From Fictibacillus enclensis (lineage in GTDB: Bacteria; Bacillota; Bacilli; Bacillales; Fictibacillaceae), in NCBI RefSeq assembly GCF_001457035.1, contig NZ_KQ758621.1:62001-126000 (forward strand): 64,000 nucleotides of DNA. The letters run 5' to 3'. The notes beneath the pieces were generated by a model. It was not told the origin of the DNA, searched no databases, and worked only from the letters and a program-made list of their open reading frames with translations. The position numbers were made by a program, and so were the translations under genes. Positions 42,923-54,832 of the stretch are shown piece after piece. Position 1 is the first letter of the stretch, and every line of letters begins with the position of its first letter.

Positions 42923-44647
42923 CTATCTGAACAAGTTGGTCTTTGCCAGCTCGATCAGTTCGTCTCCTTTTCCGTTCAACACGGTTTTGAGCATCCACAG
43001 TGTAAAGCCGTGCGCCTGCTCGAACTCGATTTTCGGCGGAAGGGCAAGCTCCTGGCGGTTGACCACAACATCCAGAAGTACCGGACCGTTATGATTAAAC
43101 GATTGTTTAACCGCATCCTCCATGTCACCTGGATCCTCGACACGAATGCCTTTAATGCCCATTCCTTCAGCTATTGAGGCATAATTGAATTGCCCAAGTG
43201 AAGTCCCGGTCTCCAGATATCCGGCTGCCTTCATCTCCAATTCCACAAAGCTTAATGAAGTGTTATTGAAGACCACCACTTTGACAGGCAACTTATGAAC
43301 CTTCAGGGTGAGAAGATCCCCCATAAGCATGGCCAGTCCACCGTCTCCTGATAAGGAGATAACCTGTGCATCCCTTCTTGACACTTGGGCGCCAATGGCT
43401 TGCGGCAAGGCATTGGCCATCGTTCCATGGTTGAAGGAACCAAGCAGACGGCGTCCCTCACTCATTTGAAGGTAACGGGCAGCCCATAACGTCGGCGTTC
43501 CTACATCACATGTAAAAATCGCGTTTTCCGAAGCATAGTCACTAACGACCTTGGTTAGATATTGAGGGTGGATTGGCCCCTTCCCTTTTTTACCAGTTGC
43601 CATCTTATCAAGATCTTTGCGCACCTTGGCGTAGTCTTTGACGTGCTTATCCAGATGGCCGGTATCTTTCTTCACCTTCAATAACGGAAGCAGTGCCTCA
43701 ATTGTATGCTTCACGTCGCCAACCAGCCCATAGCTGAGCGCGGCTCTTCGTCCAAGGTGTTCCCCACGGATGTCGATCTGAAGGATATCCGCTTTTTCAG
43801 GGAAAAACTGACGGTATGGAAAGTCGGTTCCGAGCATGAGCAGCACGTCGCACTCCATCATGGCGTGATAGCCTGAGGCATATCCTATGAGCCCGGTCAG
43901 ACCAACCGAATATGGATTGTCGTACTCCAGATGTTCCTTCCCTCTAAGCGCAATAACCATCGGTGATTTCAGGGCATCACAGAGGGCGATGACCTCCGTA
44001 TGCGCGCCTGCACACCCTGCACCGGCAAGAATGGTCACTTTTTTTCCTTTATTTAAATAACCCGCCAGCTTTTCAAGTTCTTCATCCGATGGGCGCACGA
44101 CTGGCTTGGTCACATGAATCACCTGCGGAGGTACCGTTTCTTCATCATGAAGTGAAGCCACATCTCCTGGCAAAATGATGACGGATACCCCCTCCTGGCT
44201 AATGGCGTGCTGCATGGCCATCGTGACCATGCGCGGCATCTGCTCAGGACGTGTCAGCACCTCACAATAATGGCTGCAATCCCGGAATAAAAGCTCCGGA
44301 CGGGTTTGCTGAAAGTATTGCCCGCCAAGCTCGTTACTTGGAATATGAGCCGCAATGGCCAGAACCGGTATCCGGTTACGGTGGCAATCATAAAGCCCGT
44401 TGATCAAATGCAGGTTCCCCGGACCGCTGCTCCCTGCACAAACTGCGATACTGTTGCTTAACATGGCATCTGATCCGGCTGCAAAGGCAGCAACTTCCTC
44501 ATGGCGGACCGAAATCCATTCAATTTTTCCAGAACGACGGATGGAGTCCAGCACAGCGTTCAATGAATCTCCCACAATTCCGTATATCCGTTCAATACCG
44601 GCACTTCTCAACGACTCGACCAACAGATCAGCAACTGTTCTCTTCAT
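42923..44647 (-). CDS. Thiamine-diphosphate enzyme, pyruvate oxidase type
   Basis: A 574-residue three-domain ThDP enzyme: IYGIVGDSLNAVLD, catalytic Glu in SVRHEEVAAFAAG, FAD/regulatory middle domain, and the C-terminal ThDP site GDGGLAMLMGD...VVVFNN. The sequence is of the PoxB/YdaP class that oxidatively decarboxylates pyruvate to acetate (or acetyl phosphate) and CO2, often in stationary phase. ATG 44647 is 7 nt after AAGGAG. Single gene. Confidence 0.88.
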   Translation of the reverse strand: MKRTVADLLVESLRSAGIERIYGIVGDSLNAVLDSIRRSGKIEWISVRHEEVAAFAAGSDAMLSNSIAVCAGSSGPGNLHLINGLYDCHRNRIPVLAIAAHIPSNELGGQYFQQTRPELLFRDCSHYCEVLTRPEQMPRMVTMAMQHAISQEGVSVIILPGDVASLHDEETVPPQVIHVTKPVVRPSDEELEKLAGYLNKGKKVTILAGAGCAGAHTEVIALCDALKSPMVIALRGKEHLEYDNPYSVGLTGLIGYASGYHAMMECDVLLMLGTDFPYRQFFPEKADILQIDIRGEHLGRRAALSYGLVGDVKHTIEALLPLLKVKKDTGHLDKHVKDYAKVRKDLDKMATGKKGKGPIHPQYLTKVVSDYASENAIFTCDVGTPTLWAARYLQMSEGRRLLGSFNHGTMANALPQAIGAQVSRRDAQVISLSGDGGLAMLMGDLLTLKVHKLPVKVVVFNNTSLSFVELEMKAAGYLETGTSLGQFNYASIAEGMGIKGIRVEDPGDMEDAVKQSFNHNGPVLLDVVVNRQELALPPKIEFEQAHGFTLWMLKTVLNGKGDELIELAKTNLFR

Positions 44648-44821
44648 AAGCACACTCCTTTTTTGAATACTGTCACGAATAGTACAAATACTTCCATATT
44701 ATCCCTTGGGCGGCAGAGAATATGCAGTTATTTTCCGTACAAACCACCTTGGAGAGACACTACCCAAACAAATTAAAACGGAAACCTTTGTCTGAGGCGT
44801 CCAGAGACAGAACAGAAGCAT

Positions 44822-44947
44822 CGGAACAACTGTTTTACTCACGGTTTCGTGCGGATTACTCACGGATTTTTTTGTCTTACTCTCCGTTCTCCTCCAATTA
44901 CTCACGGAAATCAGGTCATTACTCACCATTTTTTAACAATTACTCAC
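44822..44947 (-). repeat. 21-bp-period tandem array, family B, copy 1
   Basis: Six 21-bp units on the minus strand, each opening GTGAGTAA or a one-base variant (unit ends at 44947, 44926, 44905, 44884, 44863, 44842). A leader ATGAAAATGATTGG (from 44965) starts exactly after the T-run of the lacZ terminator. One frame reads VSNxxxx heptads with a single stop in unit 1. No Shine-Dalgarno site. The 363-nt interval between the oxidase and lacZ genes contains nothing else apart from the terminator. Confidence 0.85.
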
Positions 44948-44965
44948 CATACCAATCATTTTCAT

Positions 44966-44997
44966 AAAAAAAGATGACGCAGAGATTCCGCGTCATC
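44966..44997 (-). terminator. Intrinsic terminator of lacZ
   Basis: GATGACGC/GCGTCATC stem and seven T residues on the minus strand; its T-run touches the repeat array leader. Confidence 0.93.
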
Positions 44998-45010
44998 CAA
45001 TTCGTTTTAT

Positions 45011-48220
<3,210 letters not shown>

Positions 48221-48283
48221 TCAGTGTAACGTTTTCTATAACCTTCCTCTTATTCCTGCCTTATTGCTTTAAATCGAAGAAGT

Positions 48284-48313
48284 AAAAAAAGATGGCACAT
48301 ATTTGTACCATCT
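48284..48313 (-). terminator. Intrinsic terminator of ilvA
   Basis: GATGG...CCATC hairpin with a T-run of seven on the minus strand, just after the ilvA stop. Confidence 0.78.
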
Positions 48314-48322
48314 TTCTCCCTC

Positions 48323-49591
48323 TTACACCAACAACTGAAACAAGGTTTTGTCCTGATTGACATTTTGATAGGCAAATCCTTTGCGGTTCATCCGCTCAAT
48401 CAGCTCCGGATAGTCCTCTTTGTGCTTCAGCTCGATGCCGACCAGGGCAGGCCCGCTTTCTTTGTTGTTTTTCTTCGTATATTCAAATCGGTTAATGTCA
48501 TCATCCGGTCCGAGCACTTCATCCAGAAATTCACGAAGAGCACCGGCCCGCTGTGGAAAATGAACAATGAAATAATGCTGCAAGCCTTCATAGATCATGG
48601 AACGTTCCTTGATTTCCTGCATGCGGCCGATGTCGTTGTTTCCTCCGCTCACAACACAAACGACGGTTTTGCCTTTGATCTCCCCGGCATACTCGTCCAG
48701 TGCAGCAAGTGCAAGCGATCCGGTTGGTTCAGCCACGATTGCATTCTTGTTATAAAGCGATAAAAGCGTGGAACAAACTTTTCCTTCAGGTACAACCACG
48801 ATATCGTCCAAGATCTGCTGGCAGATTTCATACGTGATCTCCCCTACATTTTTTACAGCAGCACCGTCCACAAACGGATCAATACGGTCGAGGCATACAT
48901 GTTTTCCCTTAAGCATGCATTCGTTCATCGCTGCCGCCCCAGCAGGTTCCGCCCCAATGACCTTCGTTTGCGGAGATACGCTTTTCATGAATGTGCCCAT
49001 TCCAGCTGCCAGTCCACCGCCGCCAATCGGGACAAACATGTAATCGATGTTATCATCACAGTCATTCAGGATTTCCACTGCGACCGTCCCTTGCCCGGCA
49101 ATTACGTCCTCATTGTCATAAGGATGGATAAACGTCCGGTTTTCCTCGCGGCTGCTGGCAATCGCTTGCTCGTAGGCATCGTCAAACGTGTCACCTGTGA
49201 GCACTACTTCAACGTGTTCGCCGCCGAAGAACTTGACCTGGTTCACTTTTTGCTTTGGCGTAGTGGTCGGCATAAAGATCTTGCCATTGCTTTGCAAGAG
49301 GTGGCAGGAATAGGCAACCCCCTGTGCATGATTCCCGGCACTGGCACAAGCGATACCGTTGGCGAGCTCCTGCGGGCTAAGCTTCTTGATCCGGTTATAC
49401 GCCCCGCGGATCTTGAAGGAGCGGACCACCTGCAAGTCCTCCCGTTTCAAATATAATTTACAGTCATACTGTGCGGACAATAAAGGATTATATTGCAAAG
49501 GGGTATGAAGGACCACATCCTTGATGCGCTGATTGGCGATCATTATGTCTTCTACCAGCACCGTTCTTTGTTTTTGCTGTACCTGTTCCAT
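48323..49591 (-). CDS. ilvA: Threonine dehydratase (biosynthetic)
   Basis: A 422-residue PLP enzyme: Schiff-base Lys in VRSFKIRGAYNR, phosphate loop VPIGGGGLAAGMG, and a single C-terminal ACT-like regulatory domain (LQHYFIVHFPQRAGAL), as in Bacillus IlvA. It converts threonine to 2-oxobutyrate for isoleucine synthesis. Control by the upstream isoleucine T-box is clear. ATG with AAGGAAGAGG upstream. Confidence 0.94.
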   Translation of the reverse strand: MEQVQQKQRTVLVEDIMIANQRIKDVVLHTPLQYNPLLSAQYDCKLYLKREDLQVVRSFKIRGAYNRIKKLSPQELANGIACASAGNHAQGVAYSCHLLQSNGKIFMPTTTPKQKVNQVKFFGGEHVEVVLTGDTFDDAYEQAIASSREENRTFIHPYDNEDVIAGQGTVAVEILNDCDDNIDYMFVPIGGGGLAAGMGTFMKSVSPQTKVIGAEPAGAAAMNECMLKGKHVCLDRIDPFVDGAAVKNVGEITYEICQQILDDIVVVPEGKVCSTLLSLYNKNAIVAEPTGSLALAALDEYAGEIKGKTVVCVVSGGNNDIGRMQEIKERSMIYEGLQHYFIVHFPQRAGALREFLDEVLGPDDDINRFEYTKKNNKESGPALVGIELKHKEDYPELIERMNRKGFAYQNVNQDKTLFQLLV

Positions 49592-49659
49592 GTTCCTCTT
49601 CCTTTCCCGTTCGTTTTTTTACTATAAAAAGACTCATGTTTTTTACCCAATAAATTTTC

Positions 49660-49724
49660 ACAAATAAAAAACCCATATTTTTTACAAATAAAAAACCCAT
49701 ATTTTTTACAAATAAAAAACCCAT
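49660..49724 (-). repeat. 24-bp tandem repeat between T-box and ilvA
   Basis: Two full units (49660-49683, 49684-49707) and a 17-nt partial unit (49708-49724). Minus-strand units begin ATGGGTTTTTTATTTG and in one frame read MGFLFVKN repeated. They copy the T-rich 3' end of the T-box terminator, so they probably arose by slippage or duplication of that tail. No ribosome site precedes the first ATG. Confidence 0.8.
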
Positions 49725-49925
49725 CCCTTTTTAGGGACGAGTTTGGCTCGCGTTACCACCCTAGTTCCAGAGCGAAAACAGGCTCCGGCTCTTAGTCAAC
49801 CGACATTTTAACGGAAACTACCGACAAAGCTTACTTTATCGTTCAGCTTTGCTTCTCAGAGATGATTTTCAGATAATGTTTGTTCACCGGCTCCCACCCA
49901 TCCCGGCTCTCTTTGGAACAAAAAT
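49725..49925 (-). ncRNA. T-box riboswitch leader of ilvA, isoleucine specifier
   Basis: The conserved T-box sequence reads AACTAGGGTGGTAACGCG on the minus strand (49747-49768). Upstream, the Stem I region contains GAAAATCATCTCTGAGAAG near 49855-49870, giving AUC (Ile) as specifier in either adjacent register. Downstream, CGTCCCT/AGGGATG plus GGGTTTTTT forms the terminator. Uncharged tRNA-Ile should favour the antiterminator and ilvA expression. The interval 49926-50106 shows no feature. Confidence 0.95.
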
Positions 49926-50106
49926 ATTATCCTACTGTTCTCGTCATTGAATTTTCTGATCAATTTTAAAATTAAGGTTAACAGCTTCAAAATGACAAGT
50001 CAATAAGTTTATTATAAATTTTGAATATTCTTTAAATGTAAGCGTAATCATTTTATTGTATGTACTGGCCTTTTGTTTAGAACGGACAAATTGAATCAAA
50101 CCATAT

Positions 50107-50133
50107 AAAAAGCCGCTCACAAAATGAGCGGCT
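50107..50133 (-). terminator. Intrinsic terminator of the NlpC/P60 gene
   Basis: GCCGCTCA/TGAGCGGC stem followed by TTTTT on the minus strand. Confidence 0.92.
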
Positions 50134-50140
50134 TGTTCAA

Positions 50141-50593
50141 TTATATTCTTTTTGCGCCAATATAGCGCGGATGCCAGTAGCTGTTGCTTGTTGTTGTAAT
50201 GGAGACTCCGTGGGAGGTAGCGGCCTGAATCATTTTTCCGCTTCCCATATACATGGCAACATGCGTAGGGCGTGAAGCTCTGTTGGGTGCGAAAAACATA
50301 AGATCGCCAACCTTTAGAGATTTCACTTTTGTTCCTTTATTATACATTTCAGCTGCAGTACGGGGCAGCGTCTTTCCTGATTTGCTATATGAGTATTTTA
50401 CTAGTCCGGAGCAGTCGAACCCTCTTGGAGACATGCCTCCCCAAAGATAGCGGACGCCCAAATTGGACTTAGCGACAGAAATGGCTTTTGTATGGTATGT
50501 AGTCGAAGCAGCTTCACTCTTGGATGGTGATACTAGGAATGTAGTAAAAATAGCGGCAAGCAACAATAATGCTAGAAGATTCTTTTTTAACAT
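50141..50593 (-). CDS. Secreted NlpC/P60 cell-wall endopeptidase
   Basis: A 150-residue exported protein: signal peptide 1-28 cleaved after SEA or EAA, then a minimal NlpC/P60 domain. Nucleophile Cys61 (RGFDCSGLVKY) and His111 (RPTHVAMYMG) are present; the third polar position, usually His in MIHA, is Gln here (MIQA), a tolerated variant in some relatives. No SH3 or LysM wall-binding modules are seen. It should cut D-Glu-meso-DAP peptide bonds in peptidoglycan. ATG preceded by AGGAGG. Confidence 0.87.
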   Translation of the reverse strand: MLKKNLLALLLLAAIFTTFLVSPSKSEAASTTYHTKAISVAKSNLGVRYLWGGMSPRGFDCSGLVKYSYSKSGKTLPRTAAEMYNKGTKVKSLKVGDLMFFAPNRASRPTHVAMYMGSGKMIQAATSHGVSITTTSNSYWHPRYIGAKRI

Positions 50594-50759
50594 TGAGTTG
50601 TGTTCCTCCTGTTGTTTTCTACCTGTCTAACTATATAGCACTTAGGTAACAGGAATATAGCACCACCATTACATTTATATTACAAAATAAAGCAGGATTA
50701 TCCAACGTTCGCTAAATTCTTTAAAAATATCTCCGACGTTTTTACTAGAATGACAAAAA

Positions 50760-50782
50760 AGCTGCCGTTTGGCAGCTTTTTT
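50760..50782. terminator. Intrinsic terminator of the ABC exporter gene
   Basis: AGCTGCC/GGCAGCT stem with T-run on both sides. Confidence 0.9.
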
Positions 50783-50802
50783 CAATGCGTCTATAGAATT
50801 TG

Positions 50803-52596
50803 TTACACCATCTGCGTCTGCAGCAGCTGATAATAATCTCCTTCACCGGCAACCAGTGCTTCATGGGAGCCTTCTTCCTGAATTTGTCCGTCTTTGACGA
50901 CAATGATTTTATCGGCATTGCGAATGGTGGATAAACGGTGGGCGATGATAATAGTTGTACGGTCTTTGGACAACTCATCGAGCGCCGCCTGGATCGCACG
51001 CTCGGTCTTCGTATCCAGTGCCGATGTAGCCTCATCCAGAATCAAGATCGCCGGGTCTTTCAGAAACATCCGGGCGATGGAAATGCGCTGCTTTTGCCCG
51101 CCCGACAGCTTCACGCCGCGCTCGCCGATCGTTGTTTCAAGCCCTTCCGGCAGACTCTCGATGAGTTCTTCCAGCTGAGCGCTTCGGATGGCGTTCCACA
51201 GCACCTCTTCACTCGCTTCAAAGTCACCATACATAATATTGTCCCGAATCGTTCCGTCAAAAAGATAAATATCCTGCTGGACGATGCCGATCTGGCCGCG
51301 CAACGATTGCAATGTCAGGTCACGCACATCCATGCCGTCGATGGTAATCTTTCCTTCAGTAATATCATAAAAACGAGGAATCAAAGAGCACAGCGTCGTT
51401 TTTCCGCCGCCGGATGGCCCTACCAGAGCCAGCGTTTCCCCGGCCCGAACACGGAACGAAATATTTTCAAGCACAGACTGGTCCTCTTCATAATCAAAGC
51501 TTACATTTTCAAATGCAATGTCACCACGTACATGGGCAATCTCAATCGCATCTTCCTTATCCTTAATGGAAGGCTCCATATCCAATACTTCAAGGTACCG
51601 CCTGAACCCTGCATACCCTTTTGGCAGCAGCTCGAGAATTTGGTTGATGTGCTTGATCGGTGCGATGAAGACGTTAGAGAGCATAACAAACGCGACAAAC
51701 TCTCCGTAGGTCATCTGGTCGTTGATAACAAACCAGGAACCACAGCCGAGAACCAACAATAAGATGATCTTCATAAGGGCGAAGTTGATGGAGCTGCTCC
51801 ACGCCATGATTTTGTAGGCAACCAGCTTGGCAATGCGAAAGCCGGCATTTGTGCCTTTAAACAAGTTAATTTCATGCTCTTCTTTTGTAAAAGACTGCAC
51901 GATACGGATTCCGCCGATGTTGTTTTCAATCCGGGCATTGTAGCCTGCAATCTTTTCATACATCGTATGGAACGCTTTGGACATTTTTTTGCTGTAAATG
52001 AGAGAAACAAAAATGATGATCGGAATCGCGACAGCAAGAATTAAAGCCAGCTGCCAGTTGATGTTAAACATAATGGCAAAGGAACCGACGATCGTCATCA
52101 TCGCGATGAACAAATCCTCCGGACCGTGGTGAGCCACTTCGCCGATGTCCATTAAGTCATTCGTCAAACCGGATACGAGATGGCCGGTTTTATTGTTGTC
52201 AAAAAACGAAAAGGACTGTCTTTGCAGCTTGGCAAACAAATCTCTGCGAAGATCCGTTTCAATGCCCACCCCAAGCCGGTGGCCGAAGTAGGTGACCACA
52301 TAGTTCATGAACGTGCTCAAGATAAAAACAAACAGCAAAATGATACAAGCAATCGAAATCCAGCGCCAGTTACTTGTTGGCAGCAAGTCGTCAATCACAC
52401 GGTTCATGGCAACAGGAAACGCAAGCTCCAGCAGAGCAACGAAAACCGCACAGCTGAAGTCCAGAATAAACAGCCCTTTATAAGGTTTATAATATGAGGC
52501 GAAACGTTTAATCGTATCGATGGATGCCCCCTCCTTCTTGTTAAAATGTGAATCTCCAAAAAAATGAGAAGGAGAAACTTCGTAATCTATTAACAT
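50803..52596 (-). CDS. ABC exporter, fused permease-ATPase (MsbA/BmrA type)
   Basis: A type IV ABC exporter half-transporter: six-helix ABC_membrane domain (residues 40-330) and ATPase domain with Walker A GPSGGGKTT, signature KLSGGQKQRISIARM, Walker B ILILDEATSALD and the H-loop IIIAHRLST. It exports lipids or drugs as a dimer. The start is uncertain. The upstream ATG (52596) has only a weak site. A strong AAGGAGGGGG lies 8 nt before an ATC codon in SIDTIKRF, where homologues usually begin, suggesting either an AUC start or a mutated AUG. 597 residues from the ATG, about 572 from the ATC. Confidence 0.88.
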   Translation of the reverse strand: MLIDYEVSPSHFFGDSHFNKKEGASIDTIKRFASYYKPYKGLFILDFSCAVFVALLELAFPVAMNRVIDDLLPTSNWRWISIACIILLFVFILSTFMNYVVTYFGHRLGVGIETDLRRDLFAKLQRQSFSFFDNNKTGHLVSGLTNDLMDIGEVAHHGPEDLFIAMMTIVGSFAIMFNINWQLALILAVAIPIIIFVSLIYSKKMSKAFHTMYEKIAGYNARIENNIGGIRIVQSFTKEEHEINLFKGTNAGFRIAKLVAYKIMAWSSSINFALMKIILLLVLGCGSWFVINDQMTYGEFVAFVMLSNVFIAPIKHINQILELLPKGYAGFRRYLEVLDMEPSIKDKEDAIEIAHVRGDIAFENVSFDYEEDQSVLENISFRVRAGETLALVGPSGGGKTTLCSLIPRFYDITEGKITIDGMDVRDLTLQSLRGQIGIVQQDIYLFDGTIRDNIMYGDFEASEEVLWNAIRSAQLEELIESLPEGLETTIGERGVKLSGGQKQRISIARMFLKDPAILILDEATSALDTKTERAIQAALDELSKDRTTIIIAHRLSTIRNADKIIVVKDGQIQEEGSHEALVAGEGDYYQLLQTQMV

Positions 52597-52644
52597 CCTA
52601 TCCTAATTGAGAATAATAATCAATTAAAATTACATAAATAGGGA

Positions 52645-52672
52645 GAAAAAAAGCACCTTTCAAAAAGGTGCT
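52645..52672 (-). terminator. Intrinsic terminator of the oxidoreductase pair
   Basis: AGCACCTTT/AAAGGTGCT stem with T-run on the minus strand, overlapping the stop codon region of the downstream gene. Confidence 0.9.
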
Positions 52673-53643
52673 CATGCAATGGTGACCACTTCATGCTCCT
52701 TTGCCGACTGATAGGCAGCATCCACAATTTTGGTGGCCGCCACTCCGTCCCAGGCATTCGCAAGCTCGGTCTGTTGATTTCCAATGGTTTCTACAAAGGC
52801 ATTCATCATATACAAGTATTCAAAGTCACCGTAATCGTGGTGAAGGGTCTTCGTATTGTTGTATTGAGTCACCTTCTGTGCGTAGGCCCGTAAATCGACC
52901 GACCCTTGCGTTCCAGTAGCCCGGAGTTCTATTCCTCCCCATGTCGGGAAGCCCTCCGGCCGTGACCAGCTTGGGTCGATATCGGCAATGATGCCGTTAT
53001 TAAACTCCAGCTGGACATGTCCCACATCGTCAATCGTAATGCACGGAACCAAAAAGGAATCGGCTTCTGCATATACTTTTGAAACTTCCGCTCCGGTCAG
53101 CCATCTCATCAAATCAGCGAGATGCACGATATGATCCATCAGTGCGCCCCCGCCTGAAAGCTTTTTATCAATAAACCAGCCTTTCGGGCATTGCCCCGGA
53201 TTTACCCCATGAAAAGCGAGCACCTCCCCAATTTGCTTTTGCTCAATCACTCGTTTCATTTCCATGGCCGGAGTATTGAATCTCAATGGAAAAGCGGTAG
53301 CCAATACCACGTCCTGTTCCACAGCTTTTTTCGCCATCCGCTCCGCGCTGACAGTGGATATGGCCAGCGGCTTTTCACACAGAACGTGTTTATTCGCTTC
53401 AATGGCCGCAAGCACCAGCTCCTCATGCTTGGCATTCTCTGAACAGACGACCACCGCCTCACATACCGCCAGCGCATCATGGATATTTTCAAAGAAGACC
53501 GTCTGCAGGTCAGCCGCTTTCTTTTTTCCGCGATGGGCATCATCATCATAAATTCCGGCCAGCTCCGTACCCGCGCATGACTTTACGGCACTCGCAAATG
53601 CTTCAAAGTGGACGTGAGCCGTTGATAAAATAGAGACCTTCAT
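52672..53643 (-). CDS. Gfo/Idh/MocA-family oxidoreductase
   Basis: A 323-residue NAD(P)-dependent sugar or cyclitol dehydrogenase. N-terminal Rossmann fold (STAHVHFEAFASAVK; a variant of the usual GxGxxG start), CEKPLAIS with the catalytic Lys, and the C-terminal domain with GGGALMDHIVHLADLMRWL containing Asp/His. The initiating ATG overlaps the stop of the partner gene (TGATG), so the two are translationally coupled. Substrate unknown; tandem pairs usually act on the same keto-sugar pathway. Confidence 0.86.
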   Translation of the reverse strand: MKVSILSTAHVHFEAFASAVKSCAGTELAGIYDDDAHRGKKKAADLQTVFFENIHDALAVCEAVVVCSENAKHEELVLAAIEANKHVLCEKPLAISTVSAERMAKKAVEQDVVLATAFPLRFNTPAMEMKRVIEQKQIGEVLAFHGVNPGQCPKGWFIDKKLSGGGALMDHIVHLADLMRWLTGAEVSKVYAEADSFLVPCITIDDVGHVQLEFNNGIIADIDPSWSRPEGFPTWGGIELRATGTQGSVDLRAYAQKVTQYNNTKTLHHDYGDFEYLYMMNAFVETIGNQQTELANAWDGVAATKIVDAAYQSAKEHEVVTIA

Positions 53644-54596
53644 CAGGTATTCAGCTCCTTTACTAAGGAAATAGGCCGTTTTTCGTCCGCTGACTGCATG
53701 GCCAGCAAAGCCACCCTCGTGCTTTCATAGGCGTCCTTGAGTGTAATGGGAACCGGCCGGTCGTTCCGAATGGCGTCTATAAATTCCCTCAGCTCGAGAT
53801 ACCAAGGGTCATCCCGTAAAAGTACGGCCGGAATCTCGGTGGAATCTTTTGAAGCAGAGATATTTTTATGAACCTGCAGCGGCAAGACATCCTGGCTGTT
53901 GTAGGTAAAGAGCTCATTTTCCTGCGCGATTTCTGCCTCCTGAACAAAACCGCCGTCATACCTCCAGCTTCCTTCCAGCCGTGTGATAGACCCGTTCTCA
54001 TGACGAAGGGTCAGTAATGCGTAGTAATGCTCAGTGTCACTTTGCGCAAAGATCCGAGTAACCGGCCCAAACGCCCAGCGTGCAAAATCAATGTCATGCA
54101 GTAAAAGATCAAGAATGACGCCACCGCTGTTCTTCCGTTCCAACGACCAGTTTTTCGCGCTAACCGGCAGCTGTGACCTGCGTGATAGCAGCGAAGACGC
54201 CGGCTTTTCCGGATCAATATTTTTTTTTAATTGGCGGTACTCCGGAAAATAACGAAGCACCTGTCCGACCATGACTTTGACATCCGAACGCTGTTCCTGT
54301 TCCAGCATGAATCGGCAGTCTTCCTCTGTATGTGCCATCGGTTTTTCAAGAAAAATATGCTTGTCCTTGGCTACCGCTTTTTCAAAAACTTCACGGTGCA
54401 TAAAGGTTGGCAGGCAAATATCTACCACATCCGCCTGCTCCAAGCACTCGTCCAGATCGTTGTATACCGGTATTCCCTCAATTCTCCCTGTTTTGGTGGT
54501 CGAGTAAATTCCGGCAACTTCAACGTCATTCATTTTTTGATAGGCACTTAAATGAATATTTCCAATAAAACCATAGCCCAAGATGACAACTTTCAC
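53643..54596 (-). CDS. Gfo/Idh/MocA-family oxidoreductase
   Basis: A 317-residue member of the same family: VVILGYGFIGNIHLSAY Rossmann start, LEKPMAHTEEDC with the catalytic Lys, and GGVILDLLLHDIDFARWAFG in the C-terminal domain. The start is GTG 54596, 8 nt after AAGGGG; a GTG three codons upstream overlaps the site. Tandem with the preceding entry. The two share only moderate similarity, so distinct substrates or steps are likely. Confidence 0.86.
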   Translation of the reverse strand: MKVVILGYGFIGNIHLSAYQKMNDVEVAGIYSTTKTGRIEGIPVYNDLDECLEQADVVDICLPTFMHREVFEKAVAKDKHIFLEKPMAHTEEDCRFMLEQEQRSDVKVMVGQVLRYFPEYRQLKKNIDPEKPASSLLSRRSQLPVSAKNWSLERKNSGGVILDLLLHDIDFARWAFGPVTRIFAQSDTEHYYALLTLRHENGSITRLEGSWRYDGGFVQEAEIAQENELFTYNSQDVLPLQVHKNISASKDSTEIPAVLLRDDPWYLELREFIDAIRNDRPVPITLKDAYESTRVALLAMQSADEKRPISLVKELNT

Positions 54597-54678
54597 AGCA
54601 GGCACCCCTTTCTTGACGAAAAATAATCTATTTTATACATTCCCTGTTCAGGCGGGAAGACCTGCAATATTTTTGAAG

Positions 54679-54804
54679 TGATGGGCGGCGTTTACTCACG
54701 ACTTTTGTTGGCTTACTCACGGAATTTCTATCATTACTCACCATTCGATTACATTTACTCACGGAAACTCCTATTTTACTCACCGTTTTGCCTGCTTTAC
54801 TCAC
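54679..54804 (-). repeat. 21-bp-period tandem array, family B, copy 2
   Basis: Six 21-bp units on the minus strand opening GTGAGTAA (unit ends 54804, 54783, 54762, 54741, 54720, 54699). The leader ATGAAAATGATG (from 54822) matches that of the copy at 44822-44965 and follows the GNAT terminator by 11 nt. The frame from 54822 is open for 64 codons and reads VSKxxxx heptads. No ribosome site. Confidence 0.87.
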
Positions 54805-54832
54805 CAAACACATCATTTTCATAAAACGGCCC

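Noticed and set aside
44822-44947. Reading the 21-bp arrays as CRISPR
   Set aside because: Units are contiguous at 21 bp with only an 8-bp core conserved; there are no constant repeats of 25-36 bp separated by spacers and no cas genes.
48288-48310. TGGCAC near ilvA end as sigma-54 promoter
   Set aside because: No TTGC at the required spacing; it is part of the ilvA terminator stem.
49488-49724. 78-codon ORF starting with MGFLFVKN repeats as a gene
   Set aside because: No ribosome site, the repeats derive from terminator T-runs, and the rest overlaps ilvA out of frame.
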